The notes beneath the pieces were generated by a model. The model searched no databases. It had not been told where the DNA came from and saw only the letters and a list, made by a program, of their open reading frames with translations. This document shows positions 34,992 to 44,427 of a stretch of 64,000 nt of DNA, one piece after another; positions within the stretch are counted from its first letter, which is position 1, and every line of letters begins with the position of its first letter. The translations under genes and the position numbers were made by a program. Source of the DNA: AC-32 sp963755635. Its GTDB lineage: Bacteria > Actinomycetota > Thermoleophilia > Gaiellales > Gaiellaceae. The stretch lies in NCBI GenBank assembly GCA_963755635.1, contig CAVWKS010000010.1:186001-250000 (forward strand), given 5' to 3'.

Positions 34992-36833
34992 CTAGTGGTG
35001 CTTCACCTCCGCGTAGTAGATGTCCTCCTCGGGAGCCGTGCCCCTGATCGGACGCGTGTCTGCCCAGACGACGTGGGCGTCGTTGTGGCTGTCGGTGGTG
35101 ACCCACATGTAGTCGCCGAGGAAACCGGCCTGCACCGGATTGTTCGCCGGGGTCAGGTTCGGCATCGAGTCGGTCGTGACCCGCTCGTAGCGGTAGTTCG
35201 GGTTGCCCGACGCGGGATCCTTGATCTCCGCGGCGGTGATGTCGTTGCAGCCCGTGAACTCGCAGTTGCCATAGCTGCGGTCGTAGTACGCGACCCACAG
35301 CCGCGAGCCGTCGTTCGTCACTTCGCTCCACGGCTGCCATTGTGCGTTCTCACCGAAGCGCGAGCGCGGCGTGATGTCGCGCGTGGCGCTCCACGTCGTC
35401 CCGCCGTCAGTCGAGAACGCGTAGAACACGTCGTGGTCGCACGGCGGGCTGCCGTTGTGCGTCGGCAGCTGGCAGAGCGGGTTCGTGTTGTTGCGATGGT
35501 CGGCCCACGTCGTGTACAGGTTGCTGTGCCGATCGACTGAGATCGTCACAGTCGTCTCGTCCGGAGCGCGGTAGCCGTTAGGTGGCAGGCACTGCCGGTT
35601 CGGGCACCCGTTCTGGCTCGGGTCGCCGACCGGGTGCGTCGAGTGCATGTCGCCGACCTTGGTCGGCACCGTCCAGCTGGCCGAGTTGCTGCAGTCGGCC
35701 GCCGCCGGACACTTGACCATCAGCACCTGCTGCTCGCCGCTCCCGGGGATGTTGCCGTTCGCGAACGCAACATAGACCGTTCCGTCCGGCCCGACGACAG
35801 GGTCGGACCCCTGATCGTCGTTGCACGGGCCCGCGGACGGGAGCGTGCAGATCGAAGCGTTCGAGCCGCTGATCTCGACTCCCGGCGACCACGTCGCACC
35901 GCCGTCCGTCGACTGGCTGAAGAAGATCGGACTGTGGTTGGCCGTATTGAACACCGTCCAGGTCATGTAGACGTTGTCCCGCTTCGGGCTCGACGAGTGC
36001 GAGTCCGCCGTCATCAGCTCCTTGTCGTTGAAGTTCGTGAGGTCGTTCGAGACGACCCCCGGGGTGTCCGTGTACTGCTGGAACGCGCCCGCAGCAGGCG
36101 AGTGGTAGAACGCCCCGCCGTCGCCGGCGTTCGACTTCATCACGAGCACCGAGTTCGCGTCGCTCGAGATGTCGAAGAAAACGCCGCCGACGTACGCGTT
36201 GCCGCGGCTGTCGAAGGCCCCGGTCGGATCGCTGCAAGCATCCGCCGTGTGACCGTCGAGCTGTACGAACTGCCAAAACGGTGGAACCTGGTCGCCCCAG
36301 TTCTTGCCGCCGTCGAACGACCAGTCGTACCCGCAGTGGTTGAAGCCGATCCGCGAGTCGTTCTGGCCGGCGATGATGTTCTTCTCGTCCAGCGGATTGA
36401 GCTGGACCATCTCCTCGGCCTGACGCCTGAACGAGCAATCCTGGTTCACGCGGGTGTTCTTCTGCCCGTGACCGTTGAACTCGTTCTGACAGCCCTCGGT
36501 CTTGTTCTTCGAGATCGCATGGGCGTTCGGGCCCGTCATCGCCGCCTTGCCCTGGGGCGTTCGGGCCCACGCGGCGATTCTCTGGTCGTTGACGCCGGCC
36601 GCCTCCAACAGCGTCTGCATGACGCCCGAGGAGAGCGGCATCTCCTTTCCTATTGGCGCCTCCTGTCCAAGCGCGACCGCGAGCTTGTGCGCGAGGATCT
36701 TGTTGCCGATCCGCGCCTTTCCGCTCGCAGTCTGTGGCACCAGCGCGGCGCCGGCAACCGCCAGCGCCGTGAGCACGATGAGCAGCGCCGAGTAGAGCAG
36801 CACTCGACGCCTTCCGAGGAAGTGTCTCTCCAA
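34992..36833 (-). CDS. B-type secreted sialidase-like protein
   Basis: An intact protein of about 613 residues. The TTG at 36833 (or GTG at 36836) follows AAAGGGGGG; the frame extends further but overlaps the small gene on the other strand. The N-terminus has a signal anchor (VLLYSALLIVLTALAVAGAA). The conserved block NQDCSFRRQAEEMVQLN...GQNDSRIGFNHCGYDWSFDG matches the first B-type protein, followed by several Asp-box repeats (STDGGATWSPG, STDGGTTWSA). The end is GDYMWVTTDSHN, VWADTR and EVKHH without the long His tail. Confidence 0.82.
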   Translation of the reverse strand: MERHFLGRRRVLLYSALLIVLTALAVAGAALVPQTASGKARIGNKILAHKLAVALGQEAPIGKEMPLSSGVMQTLLEAAGVNDQRIAAWARTPQGKAAMTGPNAHAISKNKTEGCQNEFNGHGQKNTRVNQDCSFRRQAEEMVQLNPLDEKNIIAGQNDSRIGFNHCGYDWSFDGGKNWGDQVPPFWQFVQLDGHTADACSDPTGAFDSRGNAYVGGVFFDISSDANSVLVMKSNAGDGGAFYHSPAAGAFQQYTDTPGVVSNDLTNFNDKELMTADSHSSSPKRDNVYMTWTVFNTANHSPIFFSQSTDGGATWSPGVEISGSNASICTLPSAGPCNDDQGSDPVVGPDGTVYVAFANGNIPGSGEQQVLMVKCPAAADCSNSASWTVPTKVGDMHSTHPVGDPSQNGCPNRQCLPPNGYRAPDETTVTISVDRHSNLYTTWADHRNNTNPLCQLPTHNGSPPCDHDVFYAFSTDGGTTWSATRDITPRSRFGENAQWQPWSEVTNDGSRLWVAYYDRSYGNCEFTGCNDITAAEIKDPASGNPNYRYERVTTDSMPNLTPANNPVQAGFLGDYMWVTTDSHNDAHVVWADTRPIRGTAPEEDIYYAEVKHH

Positions 36834-36956
36834 CACTCGCCCCCCTTTCGTCTGGGCGCCTCTGAGCAAGGCGCCGGTGACGCGCGCGATTTTCTCAAAT
36901 ATAGGAACCTCGCGCAGGGTGGATGCCAGCGCAAGCCTGTTCGGCATACTCGGCCC

Positions 36957-37292
36957 ATGAGGCTCTTCGCTCTCACCGCTGTCCTGATCGGGGCGGTGCC
37001 CGTCGCCTGCGGAGCGGCCGGCTCGAGCGCGGGCGCGGCTTTGAGGCTCGTCGAGCGCCAGCCCCTGACCGTCAGGGGAACGGGGTTCGCTCGTCATGAG
37101 AACGTGCGGCTCACGCTCCTCGGGCGCCAGCGCACGAGCACCCACACTCGGGCTGACGGCCACGGCACCTTCATAGTCACGTTCCCGGTCGGGTCGAGCC
37201 GCTGCGATCGGCTCCGCGTGATCGCAATCCGCTCCGGCGGCGGCCGCGTCGTTCTGAAGCGGCTTCCACCGCCCGCCTGCATCGCGCAGTAG
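36957..37292 (+). CDS. Small secreted protein
   Basis: A 111-residue protein on the opposite strand, between the B-type and A-type genes. It starts at the ATG at 36957 with a signal peptide (MRLFALTAVLIGAVPVACGA); the VAC end could be a weak lipobox. The mature part is a short beta-sandwich-like stretch (RLVERQPLTVRGTGFARHEN, VRLTLLGRQ) with two Cys near the end. Function unknown. Confidence 0.65.
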   Translation: MRLFALTAVLIGAVPVACGAAGSSAGAALRLVERQPLTVRGTGFARHENVRLTLLGRQRTSTHTRADGHGTFIVTFPVGSSRCDRLRVIAIRSGGGRVVLKRLPPPACIAQ

Positions 37293-37297
37293 GAAAC

Positions 37298-37325
37298 GAG
37301 AAGGCCGCCCGGAGGCGGCCTTCTC
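37298..37325. terminator. Terminator between the small secreted gene and the A-type gene
   Basis: A perfect 12-bp stem GAGAAGGCCGCC / GGCGGCCTTCTC with a CGGA loop. It serves the small plus-strand gene (5 nt past its stop codon) and the A-type gene stop at 37350 from the other side. Confidence 0.75.
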
Positions 37326-37349
37326 TCGAGCTGTGGTGTTTCGCGGCGG

Positions 37350-40243
37350 CTAGTGCAGCCGCAGCTCCCACGCGCCGCGGCCGTGCGTCGCGGCGTAGAG
37401 CGAGCGCCCATCAGCCGACATCGTCAGGCCCGCGACCTCGACCTGCGGCATGCCGCCGGTGACCGTCCAGCTGGACGAGCCGGCCTCCTTCCGCAGGACG
37501 CCGAAGTCGTTCGACGCGTAGAGGTCACCCGTGCGGCTGTCGAAGGCGACGTCCGTGGCCGGGAAGTCCGGGAACGCGGTGGCGCCGCTCCCGTCCAGAC
37601 TCGTCCACGTCGCCGTCCCAGCGCCTGGGTTGTACGTCACCGAGAAGACGTGACCCGGCTGGCTCGGGGTGTTGAAGTTGTACCCCGAGTACGAGATCCA
37701 GGCGTGGTTGGCGTTGGCCGGATCGACCGTGATGCCGCTCACGAACCGCCCAGGCGAGTTCGTCGCGAGCGAGTCGAGCCGGGTGAACGTGACCGAAGAG
37801 GCCGCATGCGTTCGCGTTCTGCGTGATGAACACGCGGCCCGTGCCCGTGGCGACCCACATCGTCCCGGTGTTCTGCGCAGCCCTGGTGATCCGGGCGACG
37901 AATCCGCCGGCGCGGGTCCCGTAGGACGCCGCGGTCAGGTCGGTGTTCCCCGTGGGGCCGATCTGGACGAAGTCACCGCAGCCGGCCTGGGTACCGGACG
38001 TCGTGAACTCGGGGCAGTTCGCCTCGAGGTACGCCTGGTTTCCGCCCCAGTCCTGCGTGCGCCAGACGCTCTGCGAGCCCTGGAAGATCGAGCCCGCGAA
38101 CGCCGCGGTCGGGTCGGCGATGATCGGGGCGTAGAAGTACGAGCCCTCCGGGCTCCCCGCGATCGGTGCCGAGATGATGACCCACTTGGTCGGCGCCCCG
38201 TCCTGGAAGTTCGCGTCGTGGAACTGCCCGGTGAACGAGTTGAACCGCAGGTGGCTGTCCGAGGCGTTGAAGCCCGACTGACCGCCGTCGCCGTAGATGA
38301 TCTGCGGCCAGACGGCCTTCGAGCCATCGGTCTCGAACGTGCCGTTGTCCTGCGTGCCGCCCTGCAGGTGACTTGCCTTCTGAGGATCGACGGACAGGCT
38401 CTGGAACTGCAGCGTCGAGAGCCCCTTGTTCATGCCCTTGAGCTTGTGCGGCACGGCCGAGAGCAGCTGCTGGCAGAGCGCGAGGTCAGCGCCCGTCAGG
38501 CCGCGGGCGGTGCACTGCGACGAGATGTCGCGGAACTGGCCGTCGGACTTCATCAGTCCGCCGTCGCCGCCGAAGATCGCCGCGTCGGTGCCCGGGATCT
38601 CGACGATCGCGTGAGAGTCCGGATGCTGCCCGTTCGGGGCGATCGGGTTCGGCTGGCAGCAGCTGCCGGATGGCGTCGGGCTGCGTGGTCGAATCCCACG
38701 TCATGTCGGTGAACGACGCGCCGGCGTCGGCCGAGCGGATGAACGCGCGACCGTTGGTGCTGTGCCCGTACGTGCCGTACGAGTACGAGCCGCCGAGGTA
38801 GACGACGTCCGGCTTGCCCGGGGGCGAGTAGACGACGTTGTCGTACCAGCACTGCGCCGTGCAGTAGCCGATGTTCTGCGACGTCGTCATGTCCGTGAAC
38901 ACGGGCGAGGCCGCGCGCACATCGTCGCTTCGGTAGAAGCGAGCACGGTTGGCGCCGGAGTCGGAGGCGTTGCCGTCGCCGACGTACATCCGGAGGTTGC
39001 CCCCGGCCATCGTGATCGCGAACGACGCGCGGTCGGTGTTCGCAGCCGCGTTCAGCGCCGTCTTGATCTGCGTCCAGGTCGAACCGCCGTCGGTCGAGCG
39101 CCAGACGCCGCCGCCGCCGCTGATGCCCGGGAAGTCGGCCGCGTAGATGGTCCGGTTCGTCGTCCCGTTGAAGCCGGGGTCGAGCGCGGCCTCGTGGACG
39201 CCGCGGATCGACGCCATCGGGTCCGTCCCGTTGCAGGTCGCCGGGCAGGAAGCGCCGCCGTCCCAGATGAAGTTGAAGTTCGCGCCGCCGTCGGTGGACT
39301 CGAAGAGCCCGAACGGTGGCCTCGGAGTCGGCGGGTTGGACGTCGCGCCGCCGCTCGAGACCGAGCTGACACCGCGCACGCCGCGCGCCGATGCGACGTA
39401 GATGTGGTTCGGGTTGGTCGGGTCGACGACGACCGAGCTGATCGAGCGGCCCAGGAACGCGTCACCCTCGTAGGTGCCGTTCGTGCCGACACCCGGCGTG
39501 ACCGTCGTGATCGGGCCCACGTGCGACGCGAGGTGCGTCCACGTCTTCCCGCCGTCGGTCGACTTGTAGAGGCCCATGCCGGCCTCGGAGTCGGCGGACG
39601 CATTCGGCTCGCCGGTGCCCGCGTAGAGCACGCCGCCCGTGTAGGTCAGCGTGCCGATCGCGTTCGTGGCGAAGCTGTCGGACAGGAACTTCCAGTTCTG
39701 CTTGCCGCCGTTGATGTGGTCGGTCGTCCAGATGCCGCCGCCTGCGGCAGCGACCCAGACACGACAGTGATCGAGACGACAGTTGTTGGGATCGAGCGCG
39801 AGCGCCGTCACGCGGCCCGATGTCGTGTATTTCGCGCCCGAGAACGTGAGCACGTCCGGGAACTTGGCCTGGTCCGGCCCGGCGAGCTCCCACGGGCCGA
39901 CGCGGTTGTTGGCGCGGCCTTGGCCGCGGTTCTCTGCCCGCGACCAGGCGATTTGCGCGTTGAGCGTGGCCTGGAGCGGAATCCCGGCGGCCGGATAGGC
40001 CTGCTGGGCATACTCCTCGGCCGACGCGGCCAACTCGATCGAGGCGCCGTCGGGCTGGCGTTCCTGCTCGCCGCGGTTCCCGACGACCTCTTCGGCCGCC
40101 AGCTTGCTGGCGAACACGTGGCCCTTGCTCGCCTGCGACGACCCACTCGTCATCGCAAGCAGCAGCGTCAGGCCGGTTGCAAACGCGACAACAGCGGCCA
40201 CGATCAGGCCGCGCGTCACGCGCTTCCGGTGATGTCTACGCAA
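37350..40243 (-). pseudogene. A-type large secreted BNR beta-propeller protein, two frameshifts
   Basis: A reconstructed protein of about 965 residues. The TTG at 40243 follows AGGAGAAATTATC and begins a signal anchor (LRRHHRKRVTRGLIVAAVVA). Motifs run parallel to the first A-type protein: GRVTALALDPNNCRLDHCRV, YAGTGEPNASADSEAGMGLY, HPDSHAIVEIPGTDAAIFGG. The frame breaks near 38671 (one extra base before SGSCCQPNP) and near 37806 (one extra base before ASSVTFTRLD). The end is SNDFGVLRKEAGSSSWTV and GRGAWELRLH, without a His tail. Confidence 0.78.
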
Positions 40244-40362
40244 GATAATTTCTCCTCTCTCCCCGGGAGCGCCTCTGTGCGCCCCTCGGTCCCGGTGACC
40301 GCGGGAGAGTAACACGTTCTCGGCCGAGAAATTGGATCCGCGATTTACGCCTGCGGCAGCCG

Positions 40363-41691
40363 TCAGCCGTGTGGCTTGGCCATCTTGCGGTAGTCCAGCG
40401 CCTCGTCGAGCACGCTTTGCTCGACGCCCGCGTCCCGGGCTACATCGCGGAGCGACCGCCCGGAGGCAGCCGCCTCCTTGACGATCTCCGCCGCCTTGTC
40501 GTAGCCGATGTACGGGTTCAGCGCCGTGGCCGCCGAGAGCGTGAGCTCCGCGTAGCGCTCGCAGGTCTCGCGGTTCGCCACGATCCCGTCGACGCATTTT
40601 TCCGCGAAGAGCCGCGACGCCGCTGCGAGCAGGCGGATCGAGTCGAGCAGGTTGCGCGCGAGCAGCGGCACGAAGACGTTCAGCTCGAAATGGCCCTGCA
40701 TGCCCCCGATCGCGATCGCCTGGTCGTTGCCGATCACCTGCGCCGCGACCTGCGTCACGACCTCCGGGATCACGGGATTGACCTTGCCGGGCATGATCGA
40801 GCTGCCCTTCTGGAGCTCGGGCAGGGCGATCTCGGCCAGGCCTGCACGCGGGCCCGAGCCCATGAAGCGGACGTCGTTGGCGATCTTCGTCAGCGAGACG
40901 GCGACCGTCTTCAGCGCCCCCGAGACCTCGACGATGCCGTCGCGCGCCGCCTGCGACTCGAACGGGTCGGCCGGCGCCGAGATCTCGAGGCCCGTGTCCT
41001 CCTGCAGACGCTCGCGGACAAGCGACGCGAACTCCGGGTGCGTGTTGAGGCCGGTGCCGGTGGCGGTGCCGCCGAGGGGGACCTTGCCGAGCCGCGGCAG
41101 CGCATCCTCGACGCGCGCGATTCCCTCCCGCACCTGCGTCGCGTAGCCGCGGAACTCCTGGCCGAGGGTGACCGGGACCGCGTCCATCCAGTGCGTGCGC
41201 CCCGACTTGACGACGTCGTCGAACTGGCCGGCCTTCGCCCAGAGCGTGTCGGCAAGGCGGCCGAGCGCCGGCAGCAGGTCGTGCGCGATCTGGTCGAGCG
41301 CCGCCAGATGAACGGCTGTGGGGAAGACATCGTTCGAGGACTGGCCCATGTTCACGTCGTCGTTCGCGTGGACATCCTCGCCGGCGAGAGTCGCGATCAC
41401 CTCGTTGGCGTTCATGTTCGAGGAGGTGCCGGAGCCGGTCTGGAAGACGTCGATCGGGAACTGGTCGTCGAGCTCGCCGTTCGCGACTCGATCGGCCGCG
41501 GCGGCGATCCGCACCGCCTTGTCCGCATCGAGGAGGCCGAGCTGGGCGTTCACCCGAGCGGCGGCGGCCTTGATTCGCCCCAGCCAGCGCGCGACCGGGG
41601 CCGGGATCGGCTCGCCGCTGACGGGAAAGTTCTCGACGGCCTTGCGCGTCTCCGCGCCCCAGAGCTCCTGTCGCTCCTCGGTTCGCGCCAT
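40363..41691 (-). CDS. fumC: Class II fumarate hydratase
   Basis: A 442-residue TCA-cycle enzyme interconverting fumarate and malate in the cytoplasm. The superfamily signature GSSIMPGKVNPVIPEV is intact near residue 300, as are TGSGTSSNMNANEVI and SGRTHWMDAVPVTLGQEF with the active-site His. The ATG at 41691 begins MARTEERQELWGAETRKAVE, like other FumC proteins. No close partner gene; it follows the A-type gene. Confidence 0.95.
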   Translation of the reverse strand: MARTEERQELWGAETRKAVENFPVSGEPIPAPVARWLGRIKAAAARVNAQLGLLDADKAVRIAAAADRVANGELDDQFPIDVFQTGSGTSSNMNANEVIATLAGEDVHANDDVNMGQSSNDVFPTAVHLAALDQIAHDLLPALGRLADTLWAKAGQFDDVVKSGRTHWMDAVPVTLGQEFRGYATQVREGIARVEDALPRLGKVPLGGTATGTGLNTHPEFASLVRERLQEDTGLEISAPADPFESQAARDGIVEVSGALKTVAVSLTKIANDVRFMGSGPRAGLAEIALPELQKGSSIMPGKVNPVIPEVVTQVAAQVIGNDQAIAIGGMQGHFELNVFVPLLARNLLDSIRLLAAASRLFAEKCVDGIVANRETCERYAELTLSAATALNPYIGYDKAAEIVKEAAASGRSLRDVARDAGVEQSVLDEALDYRKMAKPHG

Positions 41692-41703
41692 GCGTCGAGT
41701 GTA

Positions 41704-41901
41704 TTAGGCAGCGCGCAGGCGGCGGCGCTCGAGCGGGCGCTCGCGCAGCGCCTTGCGGGTGGCCTCGCTCACCTCGGCGGTCGGCGCCCAGCCGACGTAG
41801 CGGCAGCGCGGGCACTCTCCGCCGTCGAGGTGCTCGTGCGCGAGCGGGTGGAGAACCCTCAGCTCACCGCAGTACAGGCACTCGGCTCGAAGCGACGCCA
41901 T
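41704..41901 (-). CDS. Small zinc-ribbon protein
   Basis: A 65-residue protein with the Cys pairs CLYCGE and CPRCRYVGW, one zinc-ribbon knuckle, and an Arg-rich tail. It lies 12 nt upstream of fumC on the same strand and may be co-transcribed with it. Function unknown. Confidence 0.6.
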   Translation of the reverse strand: MASLRAECLYCGELRVLHPLAHEHLDGGECPRCRYVGWAPTAEVSEATRKALRERPLERRRLRAA

Positions 41902-41958
41902 CTCGCCCGTGAGATCGGCGTTGCCGCCGCCGCGATGACCCTCGATCGAGGGATGGGC

Positions 41959-42969
41959 TCAGTCCGTCGAGTACTTGGGCTGGACCTTCTCGCCGCGGAT
42001 CCGGGCGACCGCGTTGTTCGCGGCGATGGCGGCCTCGCCCATCCCGATCGTGATCAGCGTGATCTTGCCCGGGTAGCCCGCGACGTCCCCCGCCGCGTAG
42101 ACCCCCGGCAGCGACGTCTCGCAGGTGGTCGGCTCGATCCTGATCTGGCGCTTCCCTTCGAGCTCGAGGCCCCACTCCGCGATCGCGCCGAGATGCGAGT
42201 GGAAGCCGAGCAGCGTGATCAGCGCCTCGCACGGGACCTGCTCGCTCTCGCCGGATTTCGTGTTCTCGATCGTGACGGACTCCATGGTGCCGTCGCCATG
42301 GACCGCGCGGACCTCACAGGGCGTCATGATCCGCACGCGGCCTTGACCTTCGAGCGCACGAGCCTCGCTGACGGAGGACTCGAGCGCGCGGAAGGTGTCA
42401 CGGCGGTGGACGAGCGCGATCGGATGCTTGGCCGTGTCCTGCAGCCCCAGCGTCCAGTCGAGCGCGGAGTCGCCCCCGCCGACGATCACGCACGTGCGGT
42501 CGGCGAAGACCGCCTTCTCGCGGACGAAGTAGTGGAGGCCCTTGCCCTCCCATTCGTCGATCCCGTCGACCCCGAGCTTTCGCGGCTCGAATGCGCCGTG
42601 ACCGGCGGTGATGATCAGCGCGCGCGAGACGTATGGGCCGCCCTTGTCGGTGCTGATCGCGAGCAGCTCCTCGCCGTTCTGGCTCACGCGCTCGAGGCTC
42701 TGCACCTCCTCGCCGAGCCTCACCTCGGCGCCGTACTGCAGGCCCTGCTCGGCGCAGAGCTCGACCAGCTTCGTGCCGAGGATCTTCGGATGGCCCGCGA
42801 CGTCGTAGACGTGCTTCTCGGGGTAGACGGCGGCGACCTGGCCGCCGAGCTGCTCGAGGCTCTCGACGATCCGAACCGAGGCGTCGCGGTGGCCCGCGTA
42901 GTACGCGGCGGCGAGCCCGGCCGGGCCCGCTCCGAGGATGGTGATGTCGACTACACCGTCAGCGCTCAA
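41959..42969 (-). CDS. Ferredoxin-NADP reductase-like flavoprotein (thioredoxin-reductase type)
   Basis: A 336-residue FAD/NAD(P)-dependent oxidoreductase. The FAD-binding motif GAGPAGLAAAYYAGHR is at the N-terminus, and the NADP-binding motif VIVGGGDSALDW lies near residue 155. It lacks the redox-active CxxC of thioredoxin reductases, which fits the YumC-type ferredoxin-NADP reductases. ETSLPGVYAAGDVAGYPGK closes the FAD site. The redox partner is unknown. Confidence 0.87.
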   Translation of the reverse strand: MSADGVVDITILGAGPAGLAAAYYAGHRDASVRIVESLEQLGGQVAAVYPEKHVYDVAGHPKILGTKLVELCAEQGLQYGAEVRLGEEVQSLERVSQNGEELLAISTDKGGPYVSRALIITAGHGAFEPRKLGVDGIDEWEGKGLHYFVREKAVFADRTCVIVGGGDSALDWTLGLQDTAKHPIALVHRRDTFRALESSVSEARALEGQGRVRIMTPCEVRAVHGDGTMESVTIENTKSGESEQVPCEALITLLGFHSHLGAIAEWGLELEGKRQIRIEPTTCETSLPGVYAAGDVAGYPGKITLITIGMGEAAIAANNAVARIRGEKVQPKYSTD

Positions 42970-42991
42970 CGCGCCGCAATGCTACTGACGG

Positions 42992-43447
42992 CTACGAGGC
43001 CGGGGTTGTGACCGGCGCGGCGGTCATCGCACGCCTCGTCCGCCACGCCTCGCCGGTCAGGTACCCGGTCAATCCGAAGAGCACGAGCGCGTTGAGCCCG
43101 TGCAGGATCCCGACGCCGTGGACCGCTTCGCTGATCCACGCAAGCACGATCTGCAGCGCGACGAGCAGTGGCACGGCCAGCGCCCACAGCACGCCGCGCT
43201 TGCCGAGACGCGCCAGGAGGGCGATCACGAGCAGCAGCACGGCGCCGAGGAAGATCAGGTAGCCGAGGCCCGTGTGGACGCCGAAGCCGTGGTCGAAGAC
43301 CTTCGCGCTGATCATCTTCTGCTCGTCCGTGCCGTGCTGGTCGCCGAGCTTCTGCGCCGAGTAGAAGGCGCCGTAGGCCGCGGCGGCTATCTGAACGACG
43401 ACTGCCAGCCAGACGATGGTGATCCAATAGCGATAGACGGTCTTCAC
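42992..43447 (-). CDS. Four-helix membrane protein, DUF6220-like
   Basis: A 151-residue protein with four predicted helices, starting MKTVYRYWITIVWLAVVVQI. HTGLGYLIFLGAVLLLVIAL and GILHGLNALVLFGLTGYLTG carry conserved-looking His residues that could bind haem, as in small cytochrome-like membrane proteins. That is inference; a DUF6220-like family is the best guess. GGAGGTGC precedes the ATG at 43447. Confidence 0.72.
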   Translation of the reverse strand: MKTVYRYWITIVWLAVVVQIAAAAYGAFYSAQKLGDQHGTDEQKMISAKVFDHGFGVHTGLGYLIFLGAVLLLVIALLARLGKRGVLWALAVPLLVALQIVLAWISEAVHGVGILHGLNALVLFGLTGYLTGEAWRTRRAMTAAPVTTPAS

Positions 43448-43503
43448 GCCAGCACCTCCCGCAGTTGAGGACGCGCGAGTCTAACCCGGGTGCGGGAACA
43501 GTC

Positions 43504-43917
43504 CTAGTGCGAGCAGCCCGAGCCGCAGCCGGCGGCGCCTTCCGGCGCTTCGCCCTCTTCCACCTGGAACGAGTGGCCGCAGCCGCACGAGGCGGAGACG
43601 TTCGGGTTGTTGATCGCGAAGCCGGCCTGCAGGCCCTCGACCCAGTCGATCTCGGTGCCGGCGAGGTACGGCGCGCTGAACGGGTCGACGACGACGGGGA
43701 CGCCGTAGCTCGACAGCTCGTGGTCGCCCTCCTGCGGGCCCCGGTCGAAGCCGAGCGCGTACTGGAAGCCGGAGCAGCCGCCGCCCTGGACGGCGATGCG
43801 CAGGACCTCGGCCTCGCCCGCGGGCTCCTCGGCCATCAGGTCCTTGATCTTCGCGGCCGCCGGCTCGGTCAACGAGACGAGGGTGGTGGGATGCTCGACG
43901 GTCGCCATCAGACGCAT
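43504..43917 (-). CDS. IscA/ErpA-type iron-sulfur cluster carrier
   Basis: A 137-residue protein of the HesB/IscA/ErpA (A-type) family. The three cluster-binding Cys are in GGGCSGFQYALGF and SASCGCGHSFQVEE. The ATG at 43917 has GGAGG about 11 nt upstream; ATG at 43908 is also possible. The tail is unusual, ending EGAAGCGSGCSH with two extra Cys and a His. Its position beside the nuo operon fits cluster delivery to complex I, but this is inferred. Confidence 0.87.
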   Translation of the reverse strand: MRLMATVEHPTTLVSLTEPAAAKIKDLMAEEPAGEAEVLRIAVQGGGCSGFQYALGFDRGPQEGDHELSSYGVPVVVDPFSAPYLAGTEIDWVEGLQAGFAINNPNVSASCGCGHSFQVEEGEAPEGAAGCGSGCSH

Positions 43918-44064
43918 CGTAGCAACGTCCTCCGGCGGTCTGAATCCCCCTCGCGGGCGGTCAGCTTGTAACAGCTGCGACACGCTTGGTTGAGCCGTTT
44001 TCCTCCTTGCTCGTGATCGCCCGCGCTCTGCTAGCGTCCGGCGCGGTCGAGGCAGAGGAGCGCG

Positions 44065-44427
44065 GTGCTCAACAGCTGGTTGTCCTTCCTCATCTACGCG
44101 CTGTTCGCGCTCGCGATCCCGGCTTCGATGATCGCGATGTCCTTCGTGTTCGCAACGCGCCCGAGCCGGCGGACCCGCGCCCGGACGATCCCGTTCGAGT
44201 CCGGCGTCTCCAAAGGGCCGCCGCACCAGAGCCGCTTCACGATCAGCTTCTACCTGACGGCGATGCTCTTCATCGTCTTCGACATCGAGATCGTCTTCCT
44301 CTACCCGCTGGCGGTGATCCTCCACGAGCTCGCCTGGTTCGGCTTCGTCGAGTTCCTCTTCTTCCTCGTGATCCTCGCGGTCGCCTACGTCTACATCTGG
44401 CGCAAGGGGGCCCTGGAATGGCACTGA
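44065..44427 (+). CDS. nuoA: NADH-quinone oxidoreductase subunit A
   Basis: A 120-residue membrane subunit of complex I with three helices. The loop FESGVSKGPPHQSRFTISFY and the second-helix FDIEIVFLYP are NuoA hallmarks. The start at 44065 has GAGGAGCG upstream and opens the operon. The next gene overlaps its end by 10 nt. Complex I passes electrons from NADH to quinone and pumps protons across the cytoplasmic membrane. Confidence 0.95.
   Translation: MLNSWLSFLIYALFALAIPASMIAMSFVFATRPSRRTRARTIPFESGVSKGPPHQSRFTISFYLTAMLFIVFDIEIVFLYPLAVILHELAWFGFVEFLFFLVILAVAYVYIWRKGALEWH

Noticed and set aside
38486..41815. A single 1109-codon minus frame spanning fumC and the A-type gene
   Set aside because: Its upstream part is the wrong frame of fumC; only the part from 40243 downward is real coding sequence.
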